A DNA stretch of 64,000 nt from Anaeromusa acidaminophila DSM 3853 (GCF_000374545.1 NZ_KB894588.1:100911-164910); one strand, 5' to 3'; counted from the stretch's first letter, positions 25,191 through 34,088 are shown. Notes: a model not told the origin generated them from the letters alone. Numbers and translations: made by a program.

Positions 25191-26056
25191 GACGCCTCTC
25201 CTTTTGCTCCGAAATTTCCTTTGCCCCCTAACGGATCAAGAGCGTCTCGTACCGCATCTCCCAAGAAGTTAATGGCAAGTACGGTCAAGACAATAAAGCA
25301 GCCCGGGAAAAAGGTAATCCACCAGGCGCCGGCTAAAATGCTCCGCTGCCCGCCCATCAGCATATTCCCCCATGAAGGAAGGTGCGGCGGAATTCCCATG
25401 CCCAGAAAGCTGAGGGCCGCTTCCGTTACAATCGCATGGCCTACGCTCATCGTCGCCAACACGACAACCGAAGGCAAACAATTCGGCAAGATGTGCCGCC
25501 AAATCAACGTTCCGTCACTTGCGCCGCATGTAAGCGCCGCCTGCACAAAAGGCTGCTGTTTCACCGCTAAAAACTCGGTCCGTACAATCCGAGCCGTCTG
25601 CATCCAACTGGTAGCCGCAATCACCCCAATAACACTTTGAAAACCTTGACCGCTCAGCGCCTGCAAGGCAATGACCAGCACCAGCGTCGGCACCGAAAGC
25701 AAGCCATCCAACAAACGCATCAGCGCATTATCCGCCAAGCCGCCTGCATAACCGCTAACCACGCCGTATAAAAGCCCCAAGGTAGTCGCCAGAGCCACCG
25801 AAGCAATACCCACCGCAAGGGACACGCGCGCGCCATACAACAGACGGCTAAAAATATCACGCCCCAGTTCATCCGTACCAAATAGATGCATACCGCTAGG
25901 AGGCTGCCGTACCGCTGCTAAGTCGGCGTCCACCGGACTATACGCCGCCAAAAGCGGCGCAGCAGCAGCCAGCAACAGCATGATTGCCAAAACAATTAAA
26001 CCGCCCTGCCCCAAACGGTGGCGCACCAGACGTTTCCAAAAAGCCTTGTTACCCAA
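25187..26056 (-). CDS. Peptide/nickel ABC importer, permease (DppC/NikC type)
   Basis: 289 residues with an N-terminal helix (LIVLAIMLLLAAAAPLLAA), the HLFGTDELGRDIFSRLLYGARVSL motif found in all DppC-type permeases, and the EAALSFLGMGIPPHLPSWG EAA-loop that contacts the ATPase. Overlaps the preceding permease gene by 8 bases. Confidence 0.92.
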   Translation of the reverse strand: MGNKAFWKRLVRHRLGQGGLIVLAIMLLLAAAAPLLAAYSPVDADLAAVRQPPSGMHLFGTDELGRDIFSRLLYGARVSLAVGIASVALATTLGLLYGVVSGYAGGLADNALMRLLDGLLSVPTLVLVIALQALSGQGFQSVIGVIAATSWMQTARIVRTEFLAVKQQPFVQAALTCGASDGTLIWRHILPNCLPSVVVLATMSVGHAIVTEAALSFLGMGIPPHLPSWGNMLMGGQRSILAGAWWITFFPGCFIVLTVLAINFLGDAVRDALDPLGGKGNFGAKGEAS

Positions 26057-27038
26057 TGCCGCCCACCTTCTTTCGCAGCCCTTCCACCGTCAGCCGGGGA
26101 TCTACCCAAGCGCAGGCAATATCCGCCAGCAAGTTTCCGGCGACGACAAAGCAGCCGGTTAGCAATATCGTTCCCATCAATAGCGGATAATCTCGCATGG
26201 ATGCGGCTTGAATGCTCAATTGTCCCAGGCCTGGATAAGCAAATACCGTCTCCACCAGATAACCGCCCCCGACAAGAGAAGAAAAAGATAACCCGCCATA
26301 GGTAATAACAGGCACCAATGCATTGCGAAAGGCGTGCAGATAATGCACTCTTCGCGGCGATAAGCCTTTGGCGTGGGCCATACGAATATATTCCTTACCC
26401 AGCACTTCCAGCATGCTGGAACGCACAAAGCGAATGTAAGCGCCCACATGACTTAACGCCAGCACAACGACCGGCAGCAGCAAATGCCGCAGCCGGTCGA
26501 GCCAATCTCCATCATTCCCCAAAGAAGCCATGCCAGCGGATGGCAGCCAGCCTAAATAGACGCTGAAAAACAAAATCGCTAACAGCGCCAGCCAAAAGCT
26601 AGGAATGGAAAAAAAGAGAAACGAAAAAAACGTCGCCAGATAATCAATCCACGAATATTGACGAATGGCGCTAGCCAAGCCCACGGCAACCGCCAGGCAT
26701 ACCATCAGCGCCAAAGCGCTCACATTCAGCACAATCGTACGCGGCAGCCGCTCCGCCAGCATTTGAGATACCGGGCGGCCGGTAATATAGGAGGTTCCCA
26801 ATTCGCCTTGTAAAGCTTGCGACAACCAGCGTCCATACTGTACAGGCAATGGTTGATCCAGCCCCAAATTTTCACGGATGCGCTCCTGGTCCGCCGGGCG
26901 CATTCGTTCCAATTGGCTGCCGTACATGGCCACCGACGGGTCCCCATGGGCCGTATGAATAAAGAAAAAGGAGCAGAGACTGACAACCAGCAGCACCGGC
27001 ACACTAGCCAGCAGCCTCCGCAAAATAAACAGCAGCAT
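26049..27038 (-). CDS. Peptide/nickel ABC importer, permease (DppB/NikB type)
   Basis: About 329 residues starting MLLFILRRLLASVPVLLVVSLCSFFF, the normal DppB beginning, and including RENLGLDQPLPVQYGRWL, SYITGRPVSQML, EYIRMAHAKGLSPRRV and YPGLGQLSIQA. The ATG at 27038 overlaps the lipoprotein stop (TGATG), which supports it over the ATG at 27056. Confidence 0.9.
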   Translation of the reverse strand: MLLFILRRLLASVPVLLVVSLCSFFFIHTAHGDPSVAMYGSQLERMRPADQERIRENLGLDQPLPVQYGRWLSQALQGELGTSYITGRPVSQMLAERLPRTIVLNVSALALMVCLAVAVGLASAIRQYSWIDYLATFFSFLFFSIPSFWLALLAILFFSVYLGWLPSAGMASLGNDGDWLDRLRHLLLPVVVLALSHVGAYIRFVRSSMLEVLGKEYIRMAHAKGLSPRRVHYLHAFRNALVPVITYGGLSFSSLVGGGYLVETVFAYPGLGQLSIQAASMRDYPLLMGTILLTGCFVVAGNLLADIACAWVDPRLTVEGLRKKVGGIG

Positions 27039-28600
27039 CAGGGAGTCTTGCTCCATTCTTCAACATTCCAAGTATAACCGGCGCCATGATGGCCCAACGT
27101 CCTTGCCTTGAAGCCGCCGATGCTTTTATTATGTACTACGGCAACATCCAAGTAAACCAGGAAATTAAACGCTGGGTCCTCTGCCAACGCTTGCTGGAAC
27201 TGAGCGTAAAATTCTTTGCGCGCTTCTTGATTCATTGTTTGCCGCGCCGCTGTCAAAGCTGCATCCACCTTAGCGTTTTTATAGTGTTCATAGTTTTGGC
27301 CGCTGGGATCGCTGCCATGGAAGATCCGGTACGTATCTTGATCCGGATCAAAGGGACTGCCCCATCCCAGCAAAAAGGTTTCCATGTCGGCAATTTTAAA
27401 GGATCCTTTTTCGCGCGGATCCGGCACAGCGTCTACGCCAATTTGTTTAAACTGCGTGGACAAGGCGTTCGCTAAGGAAACCCTCACCGGATCATGGGCA
27501 AAAGTAGTAATTTTAAAAGTCAGTTTCTTCCCGTCTTTTTGCAGCATTCCGTCCGCTCCGGGCGTATAGCCTGCCGCAGCCAGCAGTTCTTTCGCCTTTG
27601 CCGGATTATAAGCATATGTTTCTACCGCACTGTTATTGGCCCAATTGAGCTGCAGCGGTCCGTAAGCCGCTTTGCCCCAGCCAAGCATCACGCCTTTTAC
27701 CAGCGCCTCCCGGTCTACGGCAAAATTCAACGCCTGGCGCACACGCGCATCATTCCATAAGAGAAATTGGCGATTATACATCAAACAGCGATAATCCGCG
27801 GTTACCACACGTTCCACTTGGAGACTCTGCACTTTTTGCACCCGCTCCACTTGAGCCGGATCGACAAGAGCTACATCAATTTCGCCGGTTTCCAACTGCA
27901 GCGCCCGGACGTTCTGATCCGGCAGGAACTTCAAGATCACTTTCGCCACTTTCGGAGCGCCCCGATAAAACTCCTTATTGGCTTCTAACGTCATCGCTTG
28001 TCCTTTTTGCCATTGGCTCAGCCGGAAAGGTCCTGTGCCAATCGGCTGGGCGTTAAAGGCATCTTGATTCACGTCTTTTCCCGCTAAGGCATGTTTCGGA
28101 ATCATGCCGGTCGTCATCGCATCAAGCAAGGGGAAAGGAGTCTTTAAAACAATCTTGACCGTATAGGGATCCAATACGCTTACCTCTTGAATTTCTTCAA
28201 AACGTTCGCGAATGGTTGAATTGCTTTTTTTGTCTAATGCCGTATCAATCGTAAATTTAACGTCTTCCGCTGTAAACGGCTGACCGTCATGCCATTTCAC
28301 ATTTTGCCGCAGCTTGAATATGTATTCCTTTTGATCCGCGCTTACCTGCCAGGACTCCGCTAAATCCGGCGTCAATTCGTTCTTTTCATTGTATCGGGTC
28401 AATCCTGTAAAGATCAGCATTACCGCATCATCATGCTCGTCTGTAAAGAGCGGATTTACTTTAGCAGACTCATTTTCAACCCCCAAAACAATCGCATCCG
28501 CCGGGGTCTTTGCTTCTTTTTTTCCTCCGCACCCTGTCAGCAGCAATGCTGTCATTAGCATACCGCACATTATAATATAGAGAGCTGTCTTTTTCTTCAT
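27038..28600 (-). CDS. Peptide/nickel ABC importer, substrate-binding lipoprotein
   Basis: About 520 residues. Lipobox LLLTGCGG marks a lipoprotein after signal-peptide cleavage. SBP family 5 segments follow: GLTRYNEKNELTPDLAESWQVS, FKLRQNVKWHDGQPFTAEDVKFTID, PIGTGPFRL and RVRQALNFAVDREALV. Cargo could be peptides or a nickel/cobalt complex; sequence alone does not decide, although the nearby cobamide genes make a metal plausible. The ATG at 28600 gives a proper signal peptide; the upstream in-frame ATG codons do not. The leader holds the two-hairpin attenuator described separately. Confidence 0.88.
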   Translation of the reverse strand: MKKKTALYIIMCGMLMTALLLTGCGGKKEAKTPADAIVLGVENESAKVNPLFTDEHDDAVMLIFTGLTRYNEKNELTPDLAESWQVSADQKEYIFKLRQNVKWHDGQPFTAEDVKFTIDTALDKKSNSTIRERFEEIQEVSVLDPYTVKIVLKTPFPLLDAMTTGMIPKHALAGKDVNQDAFNAQPIGTGPFRLSQWQKGQAMTLEANKEFYRGAPKVAKVILKFLPDQNVRALQLETGEIDVALVDPAQVERVQKVQSLQVERVVTADYRCLMYNRQFLLWNDARVRQALNFAVDREALVKGVMLGWGKAAYGPLQLNWANNSAVETYAYNPAKAKELLAAAGYTPGADGMLQKDGKKLTFKITTFAHDPVRVSLANALSTQFKQIGVDAVPDPREKGSFKIADMETFLLGWGSPFDPDQDTYRIFHGSDPSGQNYEHYKNAKVDAALTAARQTMNQEARKEFYAQFQQALAEDPAFNFLVYLDVAVVHNKSIGGFKARTLGHHGAGYTWNVEEWSKTP

Positions 28601-28630
28601 CTTCCACAACAACCTTTCTTCTCTTGACAT

Positions 28631-28719
28631 AAAAAACAACAGCCCAATTACGTCTGCGGATGGCAGACGAACTTGCAGCTGTTACACATTCGTGTGTATT
28701 ACGTTTCCTTCGTGGAAAC
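28631..28719 (-). promoter_or_regulatory. Twin ACGAA-loop hairpins plus terminator (importer leader)
   Basis: Minus strand: hairpin 1 GTTTCC-ACGAA-GGAAAC (28703-28719), hairpin 2 TACACACGAATGTGTA (28683-28698), then AACAGC...GCTGTT (28638-28683) followed by GTTTTTT; an inner hairpin GTCTGC/GCAGAC fills the terminator loop. The terminator begins at the last base of hairpin 2. The same layout occurs before the dehydrogenase pair, where hairpin 1 has a different stem and the same loop. It looks like a ligand- or protein-controlled attenuator. Two hairpins with ACGR loops recall guanidine-II (mini-ykkC) RNAs, but the loops here have five bases and the genes are not guanidine genes. Confidence 0.6.
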
Positions 28720-28817
28720 TTTATTATGTATAGTTATATATTCTCCATTTTCATTCAATTCCCTGCTAAACCTTACTATTTTCTTTCTACAGTCCTTCAC
28801 AATGCCCTCCCCTACAT

Positions 28818-28865
28818 AAAAAGAGCAAGCAAGCGCCGCTTCTTCGGCGCTTGCTTGCTCTTTTT
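28818..28865. terminator. Bidirectional rho-independent terminator
   Basis: AAAAAGAGCAAGCAAGCGCCG and its exact complement around a 6-base loop, with A and T runs on the two sides. It begins directly after the stop codon of the GldA-like gene on the minus strand and insulates the importer operon from it. Confidence 0.93.
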
Positions 28866-29954
28866 CTAATCAGCGCTTAGTGCGTCCACCCTGGCAATTG
28901 CCTGGAGCATTTTCTCCGTAGTCACAGTCACCGGCATGTTTTTCATATCCGGCAGCGATACCGCTTTCGCTGCAACATCCTCCAGTTGCGCCGCTGTTGT
29001 TCTAGCAATCTGCTGGCTAGTCACAGGTACGCCGCAAGCTTTAGCAATTTCAACGGCTTCCAGAATTTCTTCATCTGACCGTCCTTCCAGCGCCAATAAG
29101 CAAAGATTTCCATAGCCCACGGTCCGGCCATGCCCCATTTCATGGGCAGCAGGAATAATCGTAAAGGCGTTATATAAAGCATGGGCCGCTGCAGAACGCA
29201 ACTTTTCGCCGCCATAAATGGAGGCCATTCCCGCATAAAGAATAATAGCGTCTGCCGCCGCCTCCAGAGCTGAAGCATATTTTTTCGTCGCTACGGCCTT
29301 TTGGGCTTCACCGCCGAAACGGGCCACCAAGTCATAACATAAACGGCCCTGAGCCAAGGCCGCCAAGCTCAGGCTGTTCTGCTCCACGCACTGAATCGCG
29401 GCGCGGTATTCGTACCATTTTGCCAGCGTATCTCCTAAGCCTGCGGACAAATACTCTGCTGGCGCTGCCAGCAAAATATCGGTATCAATGATCATGCCCA
29501 CCGGGCAGTTCGGAAAGGATACGATGCGGATGAAGATACCGTCATTGTCATACAGCACCGCTACCGGCGTAGCCGCCGCGCAAGTAGCCGCAATGGTCGG
29601 TACCGTTACTACAGGCACGCCGCAGGCATCTCCTGTCAGCTTGCCGGTATCAAGCGCCTTGCCGCCGCCCACGGCAATAATCACCTTTGCGCCATGCTGA
29701 CGCACGCCAGCCGCCAAACGGTCAATGTTGTCCTGTGTACATTCGCCGCCATACCACTCCACAGCGGCTACTTGCACGCCCGCCGCCTGTAGACTGGCTT
29801 CCAGCGCTTTTTTTGTTTTCGCAAGAGCCGTCTTTCCTCCTAAAATGAACACCGGAGCGCCTAGGCTCTTACCATACGCGCCAATTTGCTGCAATGCCCC
29901 GCGTCCGCGAAACACATTCTGGGGAAAACTTACTTGTTCTACTGCCATCGTCAT
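28866..29954 (-). CDS. Iron-containing alcohol dehydrogenase family protein (GldA/HcxA-like)
   Basis: 362 residues. Nucleotide-binding GGGKALDTGK, then VPTIAATCAAATPVAVLY, and the metal ligands Asp (GLGDTLAKW), His (AAAHALYNAF) and His (AHEMGHGRTVGYG) in the spacing of glycerol dehydrogenase. The sequence resembles GldA relatives such as HcxA (YbdH), which reduce 2-oxo acids, rather than classic glycerol dehydrogenase; this is a judgement by eye. It follows a hydroxyacid dehydrogenase-like gene by 27 bases in a shared operon, so both may reduce oxo acids formed by amino acid fermentation. AAGGAGG lies 7 bases before the ATG. Confidence 0.8.
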   Translation of the reverse strand: MTMAVEQVSFPQNVFRGRGALQQIGAYGKSLGAPVFILGGKTALAKTKKALEASLQAAGVQVAAVEWYGGECTQDNIDRLAAGVRQHGAKVIIAVGGGKALDTGKLTGDACGVPVVTVPTIAATCAAATPVAVLYDNDGIFIRIVSFPNCPVGMIIDTDILLAAPAEYLSAGLGDTLAKWYEYRAAIQCVEQNSLSLAALAQGRLCYDLVARFGGEAQKAVATKKYASALEAAADAIILYAGMASIYGGEKLRSAAAHALYNAFTIIPAAHEMGHGRTVGYGNLCLLALEGRSDEEILEAVEIAKACGVPVTSQQIARTTAAQLEDVAAKAVSLPDMKNMPVTVTTEKMLQAIARVDALSAD

Positions 29955-29981
29955 TTGTTTGCCTCCTTATTTTAGATTGGT

Positions 29982-30947
29982 TTACTTTTTAACGCCCACC
30001 GATTTCAACACTTGTCCCAAGTTTTCAAAGCTTGCTTTCAATTTGCCAATTTCCGTTTCATTTAAAGGTACTTCCAAACGCTGCCGAACCCCCTCGGAAT
30101 TCACGATGCAAGGCAGGCTCAAAGCAATGCCGGACAATCCATATTCTCCACTTAAGGTCGTAGATACCGGGAAAATGCTGTTTTCATTATAAAATACCGC
30201 TCTGGCAATCCGGCAGGCGACCATGGCAATACCAGAGTTGGTGCAGCCCTTGTAGTTCAGTACATCATAAGCGACATTGACCACCGCTGCGCCCGTTTTT
30301 TCATAATCCAAGGGTTCTTCCGGCTGGAAATACGAATCTAGCTTGTCAGCGGCAATACCGGCCACGCTCACCAGGCTCCAAGCCGGAAAGGCGGAGTTTC
30401 CATGTTCGCCGAGAATATAACCATGTACATTCTTGGGGTCGACGTTGTATTTATTGCCCAAAATCCGGCGCAGCCGCGCGGTCTCCAAGGTTGTCCCAGT
30501 CCCTAAAATCTTATGTTTAGGATAGTCAAAGAGATTTTGCGCACAGTACGTAGTAATATCTAAAGGGTTTGTAATCATGATGATAATGGCTTCCTTCGTA
30601 TACTTAGTAATGGAAGTCATGACATCATGAATGGTTTTCACATTACTCTCCGCCAACAGCAACCGATCCAAATTAGCGCCTGGAAGAATGCTCGGACCGG
30701 CGGCAACGATAATCACGTCCGCATCCTTACACTCCTCATAGCCCCCTGCATGCACATGAACGCTGGGGCTAAAGGTATACGGAGTGCCGTGGCTGGCGTC
30801 CAGCGCCTCCCCCATGGCCTTTTCTTCAAGGATATCAATTAACGCAATATCCGCCGCCAAATTAAACGACAAGGCGCAATTTAATACCGCTGAACCAACA
30901 TGCCCTACCCCAACAATGGCCAACTTACGTTTAGGAAAATTCATCAT
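29982..30947 (-). CDS. L-lactate/L-2-hydroxyisocaproate dehydrogenase-like protein
   Basis: 321 residues. Rossmann start KLAIVGVGHVGSAVLN, DILEEKAMGEALD, ITNPLDITTY, and the catalytic GYILGEHGNSAFPAW histidine segment mark the LDH/MDH family. In the substrate loop (AAGPSILPGANLDRLL) the Gln of true lactate dehydrogenase is missing, and the partner of the catalytic His region reads TLETARLRRIL, with Glu where Asp is usual. A larger or different 2-oxo acid is therefore more likely than pyruvate. AGGAGGGG precedes the ATG ATG pair. A short leader ORF ends on this ribosome site, and the twin-hairpin attenuator lies upstream. Confidence 0.82.
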   Translation of the reverse strand: MMNFPKRKLAIVGVGHVGSAVLNCALSFNLAADIALIDILEEKAMGEALDASHGTPYTFSPSVHVHAGGYEECKDADVIIVAAGPSILPGANLDRLLLAESNVKTIHDVMTSITKYTKEAIIIMITNPLDITTYCAQNLFDYPKHKILGTGTTLETARLRRILGNKYNVDPKNVHGYILGEHGNSAFPAWSLVSVAGIAADKLDSYFQPEEPLDYEKTGAAVVNVAYDVLNYKGCTNSGIAMVACRIARAVFYNENSIFPVSTTLSGEYGLSGIALSLPCIVNSEGVRQRLEVPLNETEIGKLKASFENLGQVLKSVGVKK

Positions 30948-30958
30948 CCAGTCCCCTC

Positions 30959-31018
30959 CTATACGTTTACACGTTTGTTAAATTGTTCCAAATTTATAAA
31001 AAACAAAACAACAGCCAT
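30959..31018 (-). CDS. Possible 19-codon leader ORF before the LDH-like gene
   Basis: Minus strand: AAGGAGGGGG 4 bases before an ATG at 31018, then 19 codons (MAVVLFFINLEQFNKRVNV) and TAG at 30961-30959, whose last bases form part of the ribosome site of the LDH-like gene. The ribosome site lies in the loop of the attenuator terminator and the first codons form its 3' strand. The strong site and the stop position suggest real translation and coupling, but a chance ORF cannot be excluded. Confidence 0.35.
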   Translation of the reverse strand: MAVVLFFINLEQFNKRVNV

Positions 31019-31095
31019 AGATCCCCCTCCTTAAACGGATAGGAAACGCTACTGGCTGTTACACATTCGTGTGTATTGCACTTCTTTCGTAGAAG
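30996..31095 (-). promoter_or_regulatory. Twin ACGAA-loop hairpins plus terminator (dehydrogenase leader)
   Basis: Minus strand: hairpin 1 CTTCT-ACGAA-AGAAG (31081-31095), hairpin 2 TACACACGAATGTGTA (31060-31075), then AACAGCC...GGCTGTT (31010-31060) followed by GTTTTGTTTTTT. Hairpin 2 is identical to that at 28683-28698; hairpin 1 has a different stem and the same loop, which is covariation supporting an RNA structure. The terminator 5' strand abuts hairpin 2 exactly as in the importer leader. Confidence 0.6.
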
Positions 31096-31210
31096 CTTTA
31101 TAAATGAATGTATTCTCTTTACCAAAGCAATTCCCTTCTAGAAAAAACTAAATTTATTCTTGCGCTTTTAATTTTTTCCTTGGCTTCTAAATTAACGGAA
31201 CACGTTTTTT

Positions 31211-31798
31211 CTAGAAATCAATCGTGCGCTGATAACATTGCCACAATTTCTGCGGATACTCGTCCAATACGGCCTTATTCTCTTGGCTGAGAATGACCAG
31301 GGGCTGGATCATGCCTAAAAACATCATGGCCGCCGCCGTAACATCCACCTCCTGGTTGATTTCACCGGCTTTTTTCCCTTGGAGCAACAGCTTTTTCGTT
31401 TCATATACATAAGCGTTAATTTCAGCGAGCATCTTTTGTTTCAATTCCTGATTGCGCTCACTGCTGATTAGAAAATAAAGAATGCGCGGAATCGCCGGCT
31501 CTTCTTGCAGCAATTTCACATGAAGTTCAAAGAGACATTTTAAACGTTCCAGCGCCGTCCCCTCCTGCATTGTCGCTTGCTGCAAATTTTGCTGCAGACG
31601 CTCGCCAATAAAGTCAATCAGAGCCGCAATTATTTCTTCTTTATTTTTAAAATGCCTGTAAATAGCGGACGGCACCAATTGAATCACAGCGGCAATCGCA
31701 TTTGTATTCAAATTATCTAAGCCCTGCTGTTCCACAATCGACAGCGCTGCCCGCAAGATTTCCTCGCGGCGTATTTCCGTTGTTTTTCTGCTGCGCAT
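31211..31798 (-). CDS. TetR/AcrR family regulator of the efflux operon
   Basis: 195 residues. The N-terminal helix-turn-helix reads REEILRAALSIVEQQGLDNLNTNAIAAVIQLVPSAIYRHFKNKEEIIAALIDF, a standard TetR DNA-binding domain; the rest is helical with a ligand pocket. It is the last gene of the efflux operon, 16 bases after a permease, and probably represses the operon through the palindrome at 36866-36885. The inducing ligand is unknown. Confidence 0.88.
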   Translation of the reverse strand: MRSRKTTEIRREEILRAALSIVEQQGLDNLNTNAIAAVIQLVPSAIYRHFKNKEEIIAALIDFIGERLQQNLQQATMQEGTALERLKCLFELHVKLLQEEPAIPRILYFLISSERNQELKQKMLAEINAYVYETKKLLLQGKKAGEINQEVDVTAAAMMFLGMIQPLVILSQENKAVLDEYPQKLWQCYQRTIDF

Positions 31799-31813
31799 AA
31801 CTTCTTCTCTCCC

Positions 31814-32938
31814 TTAGGCCAAATTCTTGCGGAATTTTTTGACCGCCACTGTCAAGAGCGCCGTTCCTAACAAGAATAATGCCAATAATTGAGGCCACAA
31901 AATCGACAGCCCTACCCCCTTTAGAAAAATGCCGCGAATAATGATTAAAAAATACCGCAACGGGTTGGCATAGGTACACCATTGCACTACTTCCGGCATA
32001 TTGGCAATGGGAAACATAAATCCGGATAACAGGATCGCCGGCAGGTAGAAAAAGAAACTCGACATCATCGCCTGCTGCTGCGTATCGGAAATAGTAGAAA
32101 TCAAGAGACCAATGCCGACGGTTGTCATCAAATACAAGCCATTGGCTAAAAACAAGAGCGGCACACTGCCGCGCACAGGAATATCAAACCAAAAGACACT
32201 GATCAAGGTAACAAAAATCATATTCACAAAACCCAGGACAATGGACGGCATAGTCTTGCCTAAAATGAACTCGAACGGCTTAATCGGCGTCACGACAATT
32301 TGTTCCATGGTGCCCATTTCTTTCTCCCGCACAACGGACATACTGGTCAGTAAAAGCGAGACCAACATGACAATGGCCGCAATGACGCCAGGGACATAAA
32401 AATTCCGGCTTGTCAGATTCTCGTTAAACCACGGCCGCGTCTGCAGCTGCACTCCCGCCGTCTCCCACCCTGGAAGGCCTGCGCGTTTTTTTAGCAACTC
32501 AACGTTCTCGTTTTGCAAAATAGTCCCGGCATAATTCAGCACCACTCCGGCGGTATTGGAATCCACGCCATCCACAATGATTTGCACCTTCGCCGTAGCG
32601 CCGCTTGCCAGCTCGCGGTTGAACGAAGCGGGAATGCGCAGCACAACCGTGCTTTTCCCCAAGCCAATGACTTCGTCTACCTCGCGGTCGCTTTGCAGCA
32701 CTGCATTCACGGAAAAATATCCTGAACGGGTAAAGCGATCCGTCAATTCCCGACTTTCCGGCGTTTGGGCCTGGTCAAAAATAGCCGTAGTTACCTGATT
32801 CACATCCGTCGTCACAGCATAGCCAAAAATAAGGCTTTGTATGACAGGCATAACTAAAACAATCGCTCTCATTTTGGGATTGCGAAGGACCTGAATAAAT
32901 TCTTTTTTTATCATTTGCCGCAAACGTTCAAAAACCAT
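31814..32938 (-). CDS. ABC-2 type efflux permease (YbhR/YhhJ-like), second
   Basis: 374 residues. An N-terminal helix (RAIVLVMPVIQSLIFGYAVTTDV), a long extracytoplasmic loop (about 45-170), then five helices with SMSVVREKEMGTMEQIVVTPIKPFEFILGKTMPS, the family signature. Likely pairs with the preceding permease to form the channel of an ABC exporter for drugs or hydrophobic compounds with the HlyD-like adaptor. Confidence 0.9.
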   Translation of the reverse strand: MVFERLRQMIKKEFIQVLRNPKMRAIVLVMPVIQSLIFGYAVTTDVNQVTTAIFDQAQTPESRELTDRFTRSGYFSVNAVLQSDREVDEVIGLGKSTVVLRIPASFNRELASGATAKVQIIVDGVDSNTAGVVLNYAGTILQNENVELLKKRAGLPGWETAGVQLQTRPWFNENLTSRNFYVPGVIAAIVMLVSLLLTSMSVVREKEMGTMEQIVVTPIKPFEFILGKTMPSIVLGFVNMIFVTLISVFWFDIPVRGSVPLLFLANGLYLMTTVGIGLLISTISDTQQQAMMSSFFFYLPAILLSGFMFPIANMPEVVQWCTYANPLRYFLIIIRGIFLKGVGLSILWPQLLALFLLGTALLTVAVKKFRKNLA

Positions 32939-32941
32939 AGC

Positions 32942-34075
32942 TCACACCAGTCTCTTTTTGAGTTTCTTGTTGGCAATAAAAACCATAATCACCCCAAAGA
33001 AAAAGAGGAATACCGCTTCCGCCCAAATGATTTCCAGTCCCGCCCCTTTTAAATAAACGTTCTTCAAAATAGCAACAAAGTAGCGCGAGGGGATCAGGTG
33101 GGTAAGCGCTTGAATAGGCTCCGGCATATTCGCAATAGCGTACATAAAGCCAGACAGCAGAAACGAGGGTAAAAAAGTCAGTACCATCGCCAACTGGCTG
33201 GCCAAAAGCTGCGACCGCGTTATAATGCTGATCAACATCCCCATGGCCAGCGCTCCCGGCAAAAACAGCGCCGCCATCCCAAAAACAAGGGCCGCATTCC
33301 CCCGCAGCGGCACATCAAACAAAAATCGTCCCATCAGCACCGCCAGCGCTACGTCCAGCATGCCAATCACAAAGTACGGCGTTAGTTTGCCGATAATCAG
33401 TTCCAGCGGCTTGAGCGGGGTTGTAATCAACTGTTCCATGGTTCCGTTTTCCCATTCACGGGCAATTGTCAAAGAAGTCAGCAAGGACGCAATCACCATC
33501 ATGATTACGGCGATAAGCCCGGGAACAATGTAATTCTTCGCCTGCATATCCTGGTTAAACCAAACGCGCAGTTTCCCCTCTAACGGCATAGCTACGGCTT
33601 TACCGCCTTTTTTTTGCAAGGATTTTAACAGCAAGGCGCTGTTGTAGCCATTGGTCACTCCTTGCGCATAGCCGATCGCGATCGTAGCCGTATTGGCGTC
33701 GCTGCCGTCAACGAGGAGCTGCACCTCCGCCTGCTGCGCGCTTTCTAATTTCCGGCCGAAGTCATAAGGAACGACAAGCGCCAAAATAGCCTCCCTCCGG
33801 TCAATGGCAGCCTCAATGTCCGCATAGGAAGCAGCGGTTGAAGCCAAACTAAAATACTGCGAAGATGTGAAGCGGCCGATTAATTCGCGGCTGTCAGTGG
33901 TTTGGCTTTGATCCCAGACCACGAGAGGTACGCGATCCACATCCAAGCTTAAAGAAGAGCCAAAAAGAAAAATCAATAATATCGGCATGGCAATCGCCAT
34001 GCCCAAACTGCGGGAGTCGCGGAGAATATGAATAAATTCTTTGCGAATAATCGCCGCTATGCGATGAATGCTCAC
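32942..34075 (-). CDS. ABC-2 type efflux permease (YbhS-like), first
   Basis: About 377 residues, same layout as its neighbour: LGMAIAMPILLIFLFGSSLSLDV helix, large loop, and LTIAREWENGTMEQLITTPLKPLELIIGKLTPY. The GTG at 34075 is preferred because AAGGAGGGG lies 6 bases upstream; an ATG at 34132 would put the start inside the ATPase gene and without such a site. Two non-identical permeases imply a heterodimer. Confidence 0.88.
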   Translation of the reverse strand: MSIHRIAAIIRKEFIHILRDSRSLGMAIAMPILLIFLFGSSLSLDVDRVPLVVWDQSQTTDSRELIGRFTSSQYFSLASTAASYADIEAAIDRREAILALVVPYDFGRKLESAQQAEVQLLVDGSDANTATIAIGYAQGVTNGYNSALLLKSLQKKGGKAVAMPLEGKLRVWFNQDMQAKNYIVPGLIAVIMMVIASLLTSLTIAREWENGTMEQLITTPLKPLELIIGKLTPYFVIGMLDVALAVLMGRFLFDVPLRGNAALVFGMAALFLPGALAMGMLISIITRSQLLASQLAMVLTFLPSFLLSGFMYAIANMPEPIQALTHLIPSRYFVAILKNVYLKGAGLEIIWAEAVFLFFFGVIMVFIANKKLKKRLV

Positions 34076-34088
34076 AACCCGCCCCTCC

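Noticed and set aside
28631..28719. ANTAR-protein antiterminator target
   Set aside because: ANTAR targets have six-base loops with A at position 1 and G at position 4; here the loops read ACGAA with G at position 3, and no ANTAR gene is in the window.
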